Source: Micromonospora chersina
GTDB lineage: Bacteria > Actinomycetota > Actinomycetes > Mycobacteriales > Micromonosporaceae
Assembly: GCF_900091475.1 (NCBI RefSeq)
Contig: NZ_FMIB01000002.1
Span: 2,294,001-2,358,000 of the forward strand
Direction of reading: 5' to 3'
Length of the DNA: 64,000 nucleotides
Of this stretch, positions 1 to 8,203 are shown piece after piece (within the stretch, counting starts at the first letter, position 1; every line of letters begins with the position of its first letter). The notes beneath the pieces were generated by a model. That model was given only the letters and a program-made list of their open reading frames with translations. It ran no database searches and had not been told where the DNA came from. The translations under genes were made by a program, and so were the position numbers.

Positions 1-1
1 G

Positions 2-448
2 GTCCGCGCCGGCCAGCGGCCGTCCACGTCGGTGCTGGAACTGGCGACGGTGGCCTGCCCGCCGGCGGTCGCCGAGGCGCTCGGCCTGCCGCCCGGCGGC
101 GAGGTGCAGCACCTGCGCCGGCTGCGCTTCTCCGACGGGGAGCCCCTCGCGCTCATGGAGAACTGGCTCCCGGTCGACCTGCCACGGCTCACCATGGCGG
201 CCCTCCAGTCCGACGGCCTCTACGCGATCCTGCGCGCCGGCGGGCGACGGATCCGCGGCGCCCACCAGCGGATCGGGGCGCGGGCCGCCACCGCCGCCGA
301 GGCGCAGATGCTCGGCGAGCGGCGCGGCGCGCCGCTGCTCACCATGACCCGCACCGCGTACGACGACCAGGGCCGCTACGTCGAGCACGGCGCGCACATC
401 TACCGGGCCAGCCGCTACTCCCTCGAGGTGACCGTCGCCGAGCGGTGA
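2..448 (+). CDS. GntR-family transcriptional regulator, C-terminal UTRA effector domain (5' truncated by window edge)
   Basis: The reading frame is open from base 2 and ends in TGA at 446-448, so only the effector-binding half is present and the winged-helix DNA-binding domain lies outside the window. The visible 148 residues look like a UTRA domain of the HutC/FarR subfamily: the segment 'LRRLRFSDGEPLALMENWLP' and the closing 'YRASRYSLEVTV' strand are typical. HutC-type regulators usually sense a sugar or sugar phosphate. This gene ends 154 bases before a sugar ABC transporter and glycosidase operon in the same direction, so it is probably the local regulator of that operon. A perfect palindrome at 499-508 lies between them. 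The ligand is unknown. Confidence 0.8.
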   Translation, partial: VRAGQRPSTSVLELATVACPPAVAEALGLPPGGEVQHLRRLRFSDGEPLALMENWLPVDLPRLTMAALQSDGLYAILRAGGRRIRGAHQRIGARAATAAEAQMLGERRGAPLLTMTRTAYDDQGRYVEHGAHIYRASRYSLEVTVAER

Positions 449-498
449 CGGTGGATGTTTCGCGCTCATTTCAGTGACAGGTATTTACGTCGTCAAGC

Positions 499-508
499 TG
501 TCATGACA
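499..508. promoter_or_regulatory. Palindromic candidate operator TGTCATGACA
   Basis: TGTCATGACA is a perfect 10-bp palindrome about 95 bases upstream of the transporter operon and 50 bases after the GntR gene. A wider inverted repeat (TGACAG at 474-479 against CTGTCA at 498-503) overlaps it. Its place between a GntR/UTRA gene and the first operon gene makes it the best operator candidate for that regulator. This is inference, as no second copy was found in the window. Confidence 0.4.
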
Positions 509-602
509 TTGTGGCCGCAAGCACCGCCGGCGGCGGACGTGCGGCCGGTGGGGCGACCCCGCGAGTCTCTTCGAAGTCACTCCTTGCGAAGGGAAACAGC
601 CC

Positions 603-2000
603 ATGTCAGCCAAGCCGAGACGCGCGACGGGCGCGCTCGCCGCGCTCACCGCCGTCGCCCTCGCCGCCACGGCCTGCGGCGGCTCCGACGAGCCCGCCGG
701 TAAGGACGCCAAGAACATCACCCTCACCATCTCCGCGAACTCCATCGTCGGCGGCAAGAACTCCGCCGGCGCCGAGTGGATCGAGAAGTGGGTCATCCCC
801 AAGTTCGTCGAGGCGCAGAAGGCCAAGGGCGTCACCGCCAAGGTGACGTTCGTGCCCAGCGGCGTCGACGACGAGCAGTACAAGACCAAGCTGGCCCTGG
901 ACCTGCGCTCCAAGGGCGGCGCCGACGTGATCGCCGTGGACGGCATCTGGGTCGGCGAGTTCGTCCAGGCCGGTTACCTCAAGCCGCTGTCCGAGGTGGC
1001 CGGGAAGCAGGCCGACTCCTGGGAGGGCTGGTCCCAGATCCCGGAGACCGTGCAGGGCCTCGGCTCGTTCGAGGACAAGCGCTACGGCATCCCGCTCGGC
1101 ACCGACGGCCGGGTCCTCTACTACAACAAGAAGCTCTTCGCCCAGGCCGGCCTGCCGGCCGACTGGCAGCCGAAGAGCTGGCAGGAGATCCTCGACGCCG
1201 GCGCCAAGCTCAAGGCGCTGCCCGGGGTGACTCCGATCCAGATCAACGCCGGCACCGCGATGGGCGAGGCCACCTCCATGCAGGGCGCGCTGCCGCTGCT
1301 GGTCGGCGCGGGCGGCGAGATCTACAAGGACGGCAAGTGGGCCGGCGCCACCCAGCCGGTCAAGGACATGCTCGACTTCTACACCAAGGTCTACGGCGGC
1401 GGCCTGGGCGACCCGAAGCTCCAGCAGGAGGCCAAGGGGCGCGACAAGTCGTTCGCGGAGTTCGCCGCCGGCAAGATCGGCATCCTGGCCGAGGGCGACT
1501 ACTTCTGGCGCAGCGTCATCAACCCGAAGAGCGGCATCGCCAAGATGGCCGACCGGGACACCACGGTCGGGTACGCCATGATCCCCGCCAAGCAGCCCGG
1601 CGCGGGCATCCGCGGCCAGGACTTCGTCAGCATGTCCGGTGGCGGCGTCCGGGTGCTCAACCCCAACTCCAAGTTCCCCTCGCAGGCGTGGGAACTGCTG
1701 TCGTTCATGCACTCCGCCGAGGCGGTCAAGGCCGAACTCGCCGGTGAGGCGCGCATCACCGCCCGGCAGGACGTCAACAAGGAGGTCCTCGCGGGCGACC
1801 CGATGCTCAGCTTCGTCACCGAGAAGGTGCTGCCGCTGACCGCGTACCGGCCGCCGCTGGCGGTGTACCCGCAGGTGTCCGTGGCGCTCCAGGAGGCGAC
1901 CGCCGCGGCCGCCTCGGGCAAGAGCGCCGACGAGGCGGCCGCCGCGTACCAGAAGAAGGTCGAAGGGTTCGTCGGTGGTCCAGGTAACGTCACCTCCTGA
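603..2000 (+). CDS. Sugar ABC transporter substrate-binding lipoprotein (family 1)
   Basis: This is a 465-residue extracellular solute-binding protein that should capture an oligosaccharide and deliver it to the two permeases encoded next. A basic N-terminus, a hydrophobic stretch and a lipobox ending at Cys25 (AATAC) mark it as a lipoprotein anchored outside the membrane. The middle shows the family-1 pattern: a 'YGIPLGTDGRVLYYNKKLF' strand-helix region and a 'KIGILAEGDYFW' segment. A weak ribosome site (GAAGGGAAA) lies about 6 bases before the ATG. It is the first gene of an operon running to 10947 and overlaps the next gene by 26 bases. The alpha-mannosidase at the operon end suggests a mannose-containing ligand; the ligand itself is not shown. 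Confidence 0.88.
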   Translation: MSAKPRRATGALAALTAVALAATACGGSDEPAGKDAKNITLTISANSIVGGKNSAGAEWIEKWVIPKFVEAQKAKGVTAKVTFVPSGVDDEQYKTKLALDLRSKGGADVIAVDGIWVGEFVQAGYLKPLSEVAGKQADSWEGWSQIPETVQGLGSFEDKRYGIPLGTDGRVLYYNKKLFAQAGLPADWQPKSWQEILDAGAKLKALPGVTPIQINAGTAMGEATSMQGALPLLVGAGGEIYKDGKWAGATQPVKDMLDFYTKVYGGGLGDPKLQQEAKGRDKSFAEFAAGKIGILAEGDYFWRSVINPKSGIAKMADRDTTVGYAMIPAKQPGAGIRGQDFVSMSGGGVRVLNPNSKFPSQAWELLSFMHSAEAVKAELAGEARITARQDVNKEVLAGDPMLSFVTEKVLPLTAYRPPLAVYPQVSVALQEATAAAASGKSADEAAAAYQKKVEGFVGGPGNVTS

Positions 2001-2922
2001 CGAGGTGGTCGAGGGAGCGCGCCCGGTCACGGGCGCCTCCCCCGCCCCCGACGCCGCCGGCCTCGGCCGGGCCCGGGCCACCGGGTTCCTCGTCCCGGCC
2101 ATGGTGCTCATCCTGGTCTTCCTCGTGGTCCCGGCCGCGTGGACGATCTACCTGGGCGTCACCAACTACCGGCTGACCGGCCTGGCCGCCGCCCACCCCG
2201 AGGTCGTCGGCCTGGACAACTACACCCAGGCCCTCGGCGACGAACGGTTCCGCACCTCGCTGCTGCTGACCCTCCAGTTCGTCCTCGGCTCGGCGGTCAT
2301 CGGCCAGGCCGGGCTCGGGTTCGCCATCGCGTTCGCGCTGCGCGACCGGCGCGGCCCGCTGCGCCGGGTGGTCGAGGGGTTCGTCCTGCTCTCCTGGATC
2401 CTGCCCAGCTCGGTGGTCGCCTTCCTGTGGATCGCCCTGCTCGACCGGGACGCCGGCACGCTCAACGCGCTGCTCGGCATCCCCGGGACCGCCTGGCTGC
2501 TGGACCACCCGATGCTGTCGATCATCGTCTTCAACACCTGGCGCGGCACCGCGTTCTCGATGATGCTCTACGCGGCCGCGCTGGAGAACGTCCCCCGCTC
2601 CCACCTGGAGACCGCCCGGCTGGCCGGCGCCTCGACCTGGCAGCAACTGCGCGACGTGGTCTTCCCCCGCATCCGCGGGCACGTGCTGACCAACCTGCTG
2701 CTGATCAGCCTCTGGACGTTCAACGACTTCGCGCCGTTCCTGATCACCGCCGGCGGGCCCGAGCAGCGCTCGGAGATCCTGCCGGTCTACGTCTACAAGG
2801 TGGCGCTCTCCGGCGGCGAACTCGGCTTCGGCGCCGCCATCTCGTTCATCATGCTGCTGATCAACCTGGTCATCGCGCTGGTCTACCTGCGCATGCTGGG
2901 CCGGCGGAAGGAGGCGGCGTGA
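1975..2922 (+). CDS. Sugar ABC transporter permease, MalF-type
   Basis: This is an integral membrane permease of the binding-protein-dependent type with about six hydrophobic segments. The first spans roughly residues 40-63 after a Pro/Ala-rich cytoplasmic leader. The EAA coupling loop is visible near residues 211-235 as 'ETARLAGASTWQQLRDVVFP', where the ATPase docks. I chose the GTG at 1975 because GAAGGG lies 8 bases upstream; GTG 2005 is an alternative that removes the overlap with the binding-protein gene. The stop overlaps the start of the second permease (GTGA), which indicates translational coupling. Confidence 0.87.
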   Translation: MVQVTSPPDEVVEGARPVTGASPAPDAAGLGRARATGFLVPAMVLILVFLVVPAAWTIYLGVTNYRLTGLAAAHPEVVGLDNYTQALGDERFRTSLLLTLQFVLGSAVIGQAGLGFAIAFALRDRRGPLRRVVEGFVLLSWILPSSVVAFLWIALLDRDAGTLNALLGIPGTAWLLDHPMLSIIVFNTWRGTAFSMMLYAAALENVPRSHLETARLAGASTWQQLRDVVFPRIRGHVLTNLLLISLWTFNDFAPFLITAGGPEQRSEILPVYVYKVALSGGELGFGAAISFIMLLINLVIALVYLRMLGRRKEAA

Positions 2923-3791
2923 CCACCGACACCGCACCCGCGCCCACCACCGGGTCCGCAGGGCCCACCGTCGCGGTACGGCACCTGCTCGCCCAGATCG
3001 GCCGCTACACGTTCCTCTGCCTCGTGCTGGGCTTCTTCGCGCTGCCGCTGCTGTGGCTGGCCACCGCCCCGTTCGACGACACCCCGACCGTCACGGCCTC
3101 GCTGCCGCGGTTCACCCTGGACAACTTCCGCGCCCTGCTCGACAACCCGTACGCGCTGAGCTCGTTGCTCAACTCGGTCTACCTGGCGGCCGGCACCGCG
3201 GCGCTGGTGGTGATCTTCGCGGCGCTCGCCGCGTACGCGCTGAGCCGGGTCCGGGTGCCCGGCCGCGACGCGCTGCTCTACGGGCTGCTGCTGCTGTCGT
3301 CGATCGTCACCGGCACCGCCACCATGGTGCCGCTGTTCGAGCTGGCCTTCCGGCTGAACCTGATCGACTCCCGGCTCGGCGTCATCCTGATCCTCAGCGG
3401 CGGCCTGCTGCCGGCGGCCATCTTCATCCTCAAGGACTTCATGGACTCTACCCCGACGTCCTACGAGGAGTCGGCGCGGGTCTTCGGCGCCAGCCCGTTG
3501 CAGATCATGCGGCACATCGTGGTGCCGCTGGTCCGGCCCGGCCTGGCCACCGTCGGGGTGTGGGCGGTGGCCAACGTCTGGGGCAACTTCCTGGTGCCGT
3601 TCCTGCTGCTGCGCGGGCCGGACAAGGCGCCCGCCGCCGTGATCATGTACACGCTCTACACCGAGGGCGGGCAGGCCGACCTGCGGCTGCTCTCCACCTT
3701 CTCGCTGCTCTACTCGCTGCCGGTGGCGCTCATGTTCGTCTTCGTCAGCAGCCGGTACGGGTTCCGCTTCCACGGAGGGATCAAGCGCTGA
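2919..3791 (+). CDS. Sugar ABC transporter permease, MalG-type
   Basis: This is the second membrane subunit of the transporter: 290 residues with six predicted spans and the EAA loop 'ESARVFGASPLQIMRHIVVP' in the second half. The frame stays open far upstream, but the GTG at 2919 is the sensible start because it overlaps the preceding stop in a GTGA arrangement and gives a normal MalG length. It ends one base into the ATG of the ATPase gene. Together the two permeases form the translocation pore for the substrate captured by the lipoprotein at 603. Confidence 0.88.
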   Translation: MTTDTAPAPTTGSAGPTVAVRHLLAQIGRYTFLCLVLGFFALPLLWLATAPFDDTPTVTASLPRFTLDNFRALLDNPYALSSLLNSVYLAAGTAALVVIFAALAAYALSRVRVPGRDALLYGLLLLSSIVTGTATMVPLFELAFRLNLIDSRLGVILILSGGLLPAAIFILKDFMDSTPTSYEESARVFGASPLQIMRHIVVPLVRPGLATVGVWAVANVWGNFLVPFLLLRGPDKAPAAVIMYTLYTEGGQADLRLLSTFSLLYSLPVALMFVFVSSRYGFRFHGGIKR

Positions 3792-4948
3792 TGTCCGCCA
3801 TCACCATGCGCGAGCTGACCAAGGTCTACCCCGGCGGGGTACGCGCCCTGGACGCCCTCGACCTGGAGATCGCCGACGGGGAGTTCTTCGCCCTGCTCGG
3901 CCCGTCCGGCTGCGGCAAGACCACCCTGCTGCGCACCATCGCCGGGCTGGAGGTCGCCTCCGGTGGCAGCGTGCGGATCGGCGAGCGCGACGTCACCAAC
4001 CTGCCGCCGGGCAAGCGGGACGTGGCAATGGTCTTCCAGGACTACGCCCTGTTCCCGCACATGACCGTGCGGGACAACATCGCCTACCCGCTGCGGATCA
4101 AGAAGGTCGACCGGCGCAGCCGCGGCAGCAAGGCCGCCGACACCGCCGAGGAACTCGGCCTCTCCGGGCTGCTGGAGCGTCGGCCCGGGCAGCTCTCCGG
4201 CGGTCAGCAGCAACGCGTCGCCCTGGCCCGGGCCATGGCCTGCCACCCGCAGGTGTTCCTGCTCGACGAGCCGCTGTCCAACCTGGACGCGCGGCTGCGG
4301 CTGGAGGCCCGGACCTTCCTCAAGCGCCTCCAGCGGGAACTCGGCGTCACCACCGTCTTCGTCACCCACGACCAGGCCGAGGCGCTCGCCCTGGCCGACC
4401 GGATCGCCGTCATGGAGGGCGGCCGGATCCGCCAGGTCGGGACCCCCACGGAGGTGTTCCGCCGCCCCGCCAACACCTTCGTGGCCGGCTTCATCGGCTC
4501 CACACCGATGAACCTCGTCGACGCGCGGGTGCACGGCGACGAACTGGCCGTGGGTTCGGCCCGGCTGCCGCTGCCCGACGACGCGCACGGCCAGGTCACC
4601 GACGGCGAGCGGCTGGTGTACGGCATCCGCCCCGAATACCTCGACTACTCGCCCACCACGGTCACGGGCGCGCTGACCGGCGAGGTCGTCGTCGTGGAGA
4701 ACCTGGGCAGCGTCTCCCTCGTCTCGCTGGACGTACCGGCCGACGACACCGGCGCGGACGGCTCCGGCACGGAGCGGACCAGCGTGCAGGTCGTCGTGGC
4801 CGAGGGCGCCGAGCCCGAACCCGGCGACACCGGGTGGGTGGTGCCCCGCCCCGGCCGGGCGTTGCTCTACCGGGACGGGACCCTGGTGACCGCCGCCGCC
4901 ACGGCCGAGGTGCCGGCCCCCCGCGCCGGCGCCGCCGTCCGGAGCTGA
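3791..4948 (+). CDS. Sugar ABC transporter ATP-binding protein, MalK/UgpC/MsmK type
   Basis: This 385-residue ATPase should energise the permease pair encoded just before it. Visible motifs are Walker A GPSGCGKT (residues 37-44), Q-loop 'VFQDYALFPH', signature LSGGQQQR (135-142), Walker B VFLLDE (155-160) and the H-loop in 'VFVTHDQAEA'. The C-terminal 140 residues are the TOBE/OB-fold regulatory extension typical of MalK-like proteins. The presence of a dedicated ATPase contrasts with the xylan transporter at 24231-27413, which has none. The ATG shares one base with the preceding TGA. Confidence 0.92.
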   Translation: MSAITMRELTKVYPGGVRALDALDLEIADGEFFALLGPSGCGKTTLLRTIAGLEVASGGSVRIGERDVTNLPPGKRDVAMVFQDYALFPHMTVRDNIAYPLRIKKVDRRSRGSKAADTAEELGLSGLLERRPGQLSGGQQQRVALARAMACHPQVFLLDEPLSNLDARLRLEARTFLKRLQRELGVTTVFVTHDQAEALALADRIAVMEGGRIRQVGTPTEVFRRPANTFVAGFIGSTPMNLVDARVHGDELAVGSARLPLPDDAHGQVTDGERLVYGIRPEYLDYSPTTVTGALTGEVVVVENLGSVSLVSLDVPADDTGADGSGTERTSVQVVVAEGAEPEPGDTGWVVPRPGRALLYRDGTLVTAAATAEVPAPRAGAAVRS

Positions 4949-4950
4949 CC

Positions 4951-6159
4951 ATGGTCGTGCACCGCGGCAGGTGGACCCTTCAGGACCGCGTCGAAGGCGT
5001 GCTGCGCAGCCTGCCGGTCACCGTGGCGCCCGGCACCGCCGCGCTCACCGTCCGGCTGGACTACCCTCGCGAGGCGGGGGTGCTCGACCTCGGCTGCGTC
5101 GGACCGGACGGTTTCCGCGGCTGGTCGGGCGGGGCCCGCGACGGCTACACCGTCGCCGCCGGCTGGGCCACCCCCGGCTACCTGCCCGGCGAGCTGGAGC
5201 CCGGCGAATGGCAGGTGCTGCTGCGGTTGCACCGCATCCCACCCGAGGGGCTGGACTACGAGGTCACCGCCACCACCAGCGCCACGCCGCAGCCCGCGCC
5301 GCCGGCGCCGGCGGCCCCACCCCGGCCGGACCGCCCACCGCGCCGCGACCTGCCCGACGTCGACGGCCGGCGCTGGCTCGCCGGTGACCTGCACGCGCAC
5401 ACCGTGCACAGCGACGGCGCGCAGACCATCGACGAGCTGGCCGCGCTCGCCGCCGGACGTGGCCTGGACTTCCTCGCCGTCACCGACCACAACACCGTGA
5501 GCCATCACCCGTGGCTGCCGGACGCCTCCGAGCGTTACGGCATCACCCTGCTGCCCGGCCAGGAGGTAACCACCGACCGCGGGCACGCCAACGTGTTCGG
5601 GCCGGTGGGCTGGGTCGACTTCCGCCGGCCGCCGGACGAGTGGCTCGCCGCCGCCCGGCGCGACGGCGGGCTCATGTCGGTCAACCACCCCCTCGGCGGC
5701 GACTGCGCCTGGCGGCAGCCGCTCGCCGAACGCACCCGGCTCGTCGAGGTGTGGCACTCCGGTTGGTGGGACCGCACCTGGGGCGCTCCCCTGTCGTGGG
5801 CACGGGCGTGGCGGCCGGACGTCGTGCCGATCGGCGGCAGCGACTTCCACCGCCCCGGCGACGACGCGCTACCCGGCTCACCGACCACCTGGGTGCTCGC
5901 CGACCCCGACACCGCACCCGGCGACGCCGTGCTGGACGCGCTGCGCGGCGGCCGTACCGCCGTCTCCGCCGACCCAGGCGGGCCGCTCCTGCTGCGCGTC
6001 GGCGACGAACTGCTGGCGCTCGACGCCGACGGCGCGCTGCTGGCCTACCCGGACGGGCGGCACCGGCTGGTCCGTGGCGACCGGTGCCTGCTGCCGGCCG
6101 GCGACGGACTGCACGTCCTGGAGTCCCACCGCATGGAGGTGATCGCACTGTGCAGCTGA
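4951..6159 (+). CDS. CehA/McbA-family PHP-domain metallohydrolase
   Basis: The 402-residue protein has an N-terminal beta-rich region of about 110 residues, a Pro/Ala linker (112-135) and a PHP-type metallohydrolase domain. Metal ligands can be read directly: HAH (148-150), HSD (153-155), TDHN (178-181), Glu205, His212, His246 and the SDFH pair (298-300). CehA/McbA relatives include carbaryl and carbofuran hydrolases, but most act on unknown phosphoesters or esters. No signal peptide is evident, so it should act in the cytoplasm on an imported compound. The ATG at 4951 follows the ATPase stop by two bases. The substrate is unassigned. Confidence 0.75.
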   Translation: MVVHRGRWTLQDRVEGVLRSLPVTVAPGTAALTVRLDYPREAGVLDLGCVGPDGFRGWSGGARDGYTVAAGWATPGYLPGELEPGEWQVLLRLHRIPPEGLDYEVTATTSATPQPAPPAPAAPPRPDRPPRRDLPDVDGRRWLAGDLHAHTVHSDGAQTIDELAALAAGRGLDFLAVTDHNTVSHHPWLPDASERYGITLLPGQEVTTDRGHANVFGPVGWVDFRRPPDEWLAAARRDGGLMSVNHPLGGDCAWRQPLAERTRLVEVWHSGWWDRTWGAPLSWARAWRPDVVPIGGSDFHRPGDDALPGSPTTWVLADPDTAPGDAVLDALRGGRTAVSADPGGPLLLRVGDELLALDADGALLAYPDGRHRLVRGDRCLLPAGDGLHVLESHRMEVIALCS

Positions 6160-7061
6160 CCGGACGCACCCGGGTGGCCGGAGCCCCCGTCAACTACGGC
6201 ATCTACCGGACCACCGACGCACCCGTCGGCCCCGAGGACCTGCTCGCGGCACTGGCCCGCGACGGCTACACCGGGGTGGACTCCGGCCCCATCGGCTATC
6301 TCGGCACCGGCGAGACCCTCGCGCGACGGCTGGCCACGGCCGGCATCGGGCTCGCCGGCGGCTGGGTCGACCTGCGGTTCGCCGACCCGGCCGGCTTCGC
6401 CGCCGACCTGGATCAGCTCGACGCCGCGCTCGACGTGTTCACGGCCGTGCCGGTCGACGACGCCCGGTTCGCGCCCCGACCGACGCTGGCCTGCCCCGGC
6501 AACCCGGCCCGGATGGCCCGGCCGGGGACCCCGACCGACCTGCCGTCGGCGCTGCCCGCCGCGGCCTGGCCGGACTTCGCGGCCCGGGTGCAGCAGGCCG
6601 CCGACCGGTGCCGCGAGCGCGGGCTGGAACCGGTGTTCCACTACCACCTGGGCACCGACGTGGAGACCGAGGCGGAGGCCGACCGGCTGCTCGACCTGAC
6701 CGACATCAACATCTGCCTGGACACCGGGCACCTGGCGCTGGCCGGCGGCGACCCGGTGGCCGCCGTGCACCGCTGGGCCGGCCGGATCGGCCAGGTGCAC
6801 CTCAAGGACGCCGACCTCGCCGCCCACGCGCGGGTCCGCGCGGCCGGCGGCGGGCTCATGGACGTGGTCACCGCCGGCGGCTTCTGCGCGCTGGGCCGTG
6901 GCGACGTCGACCTGGCCGGGGTGCTCGCCGGCCTCGACGAGATCGGCTACACCGGCTGGCTGGTGGTCGAGCAGGACGCCCCGGAGGACGGCCGGGACCT
7001 CGACCGGATCCGTGCCGACCAGCACGCCAACCGGCGGTGGCTGGAGGAGGCGCTGGGATGA
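6150..7061 (+). CDS. Sugar phosphate isomerase/epimerase-type TIM-barrel protein
   Basis: The 303-residue protein has the xylose-isomerase-like/AP-endonuclease-2 TIM-barrel pattern. Recognisable strands are 'GLEPVFHYHLGTDVE', 'NICLDTGHLALAGGDP', 'IGQVHLKDADL' and 'GWLVVEQD', which carry the usual His, Asp and Glu metal ligands. Members interconvert ketoses or act on 3-keto sugars and inositols. A frame is open far upstream, but GTG 6150 has GGAGG eight bases before it and overlaps the previous gene by only 10 bases. With the oxidoreductase that follows, it suggests an oxidative sugar pathway. The exact reaction is unknown. Confidence 0.78.
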   Translation: MQLTGRTRVAGAPVNYGIYRTTDAPVGPEDLLAALARDGYTGVDSGPIGYLGTGETLARRLATAGIGLAGGWVDLRFADPAGFAADLDQLDAALDVFTAVPVDDARFAPRPTLACPGNPARMARPGTPTDLPSALPAAAWPDFAARVQQAADRCRERGLEPVFHYHLGTDVETEAEADRLLDLTDINICLDTGHLALAGGDPVAAVHRWAGRIGQVHLKDADLAAHARVRAAGGGLMDVVTAGGFCALGRGDVDLAGVLAGLDEIGYTGWLVVEQDAPEDGRDLDRIRADQHANRRWLEEALG

Positions 7062-8203
7062 CCGAGCCGGGCAAGCGCATCCGGATCGCGGTGGCCGGGC
7101 TGGGCATCATCGCCCGCGCCGTACACCTGCCGTTGCTGCAACGCCGCGGCGACCTGTTCGAGATCGTCGCGCTGGCCGACCTGTCCCCGTCCCGGGTGAC
7201 CGAGCTGGGCGAGCGGTACGGGGTCGAGCCCGCCCGCCGCTACACCGACGCGACGCGCATGGTGACCGACGGCGGCTGCGACGCCGTGCTGCTGGCCACC
7301 TCCGGCTCGCACGGCGAGTTGGCCGCCCTGGCGCTGCGCGCCGGCCTGCCGGTGCTCTGCGAGAAGCCGCTGGCCTACACGCTCGCCGAGACGGCCCGGC
7401 TCAGTGAGCTGGGCGCCGGCGGTGCCGGGCTCATGGTCGGCTACATGAAGCAGTACGACCCGGCGGTGGCGGAGGCCGCGCGGCTGCTGGCGGAACTCGG
7501 CGGCGCGGAGCGGGTGCACGCCGTGGAGGTGACAGTGCTGCACGCCGGCGGCGACCGGCAGCTGCGCTTCGCCAACCTGTCCCCGGCCGCCGGCGACGTG
7601 CCGGCGAAGGAGATGGCGCGGCTGTCCGGCGTGGACCACCAGCTGCTCGACGCCGCCGTCGGCGCCGACCCCGGCGCGCGCACCCTCTACCAGATTCTCA
7701 TCAACAGCGTCTCGCACGACCTGTCCCTGCTGCGGCTGTTCACCGGCGCACCGGCCACCGTGGAGCAGGTCGCCACCTGGCCGCTGGCTCCCGACGGCCC
7801 GGCCGAGCCGTCGGTGGAGATCAGCGGGCGGCTGCCGGGCGGCGCCCGCTACGGCATCCGGTGGCTCAACCTGCCGGACTATCCCGCCTACCGGGAGACG
7901 GTCACCCTGCACCACGCCCGCGGCTCGCTGGAGCTGGTGTTCCCCTCGCCGTACCTGCTCAACGCGCCGACCACGCTGACCGTGGTGGACGAGCACGGCG
8001 GCGGCGAGCGGCGGGCCGCGTACCGGTCGGTGACCGAGGCGTTCGAGCAGGAACTGGTCGCGTTCCACGCGATGGTCACGGCGGGCACCGCCCCGCTGAC
8101 CGGCATCGCCGAGGGCGCGGCCGACGTACGGACCAGCCAGCAGGTGGTACGCCGCTACGGTGAGCTGACCGGGGCGGCGATCGGCGGAGAGGCGGCGAGC
8201 TGA
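7058..8203 (+). CDS. Gfo/Idh/MocA-family NAD(P)-dependent oxidoreductase
   Basis: The 381-residue enzyme begins with a Rossmann fold (AVAGLGIIA near residues 11-19). It carries the family's catalytic 'CEKPLAYT' motif near residue 105, followed by the beta-sheet C-terminal domain. Relatives oxidise glucose, myo-inositol or glycosides at C1 or C3. The ATG overlaps the isomerase stop (ATGA), and its own stop overlaps the mannosidase start. Pairing of this family with a TIM-barrel isomerase is known in oxidative glycoside-cleavage pathways that pass through 3-keto intermediates. That link is inference here. Confidence 0.82.
   Translation: MTEPGKRIRIAVAGLGIIARAVHLPLLQRRGDLFEIVALADLSPSRVTELGERYGVEPARRYTDATRMVTDGGCDAVLLATSGSHGELAALALRAGLPVLCEKPLAYTLAETARLSELGAGGAGLMVGYMKQYDPAVAEAARLLAELGGAERVHAVEVTVLHAGGDRQLRFANLSPAAGDVPAKEMARLSGVDHQLLDAAVGADPGARTLYQILINSVSHDLSLLRLFTGAPATVEQVATWPLAPDGPAEPSVEISGRLPGGARYGIRWLNLPDYPAYRETVTLHHARGSLELVFPSPYLLNAPTTLTVVDEHGGGERRAAYRSVTEAFEQELVAFHAMVTAGTAPLTGIAEGAADVRTSQQVVRRYGELTGAAIGGEAAS

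Noticed and set aside
606..2111. Long open frame antisense to the first binding-protein gene
   Set aside because: It is a GC-bias shadow: the composition is Gly/Arg/Leu-rich with no domain, and the opposite strand encodes a clear lipoprotein.
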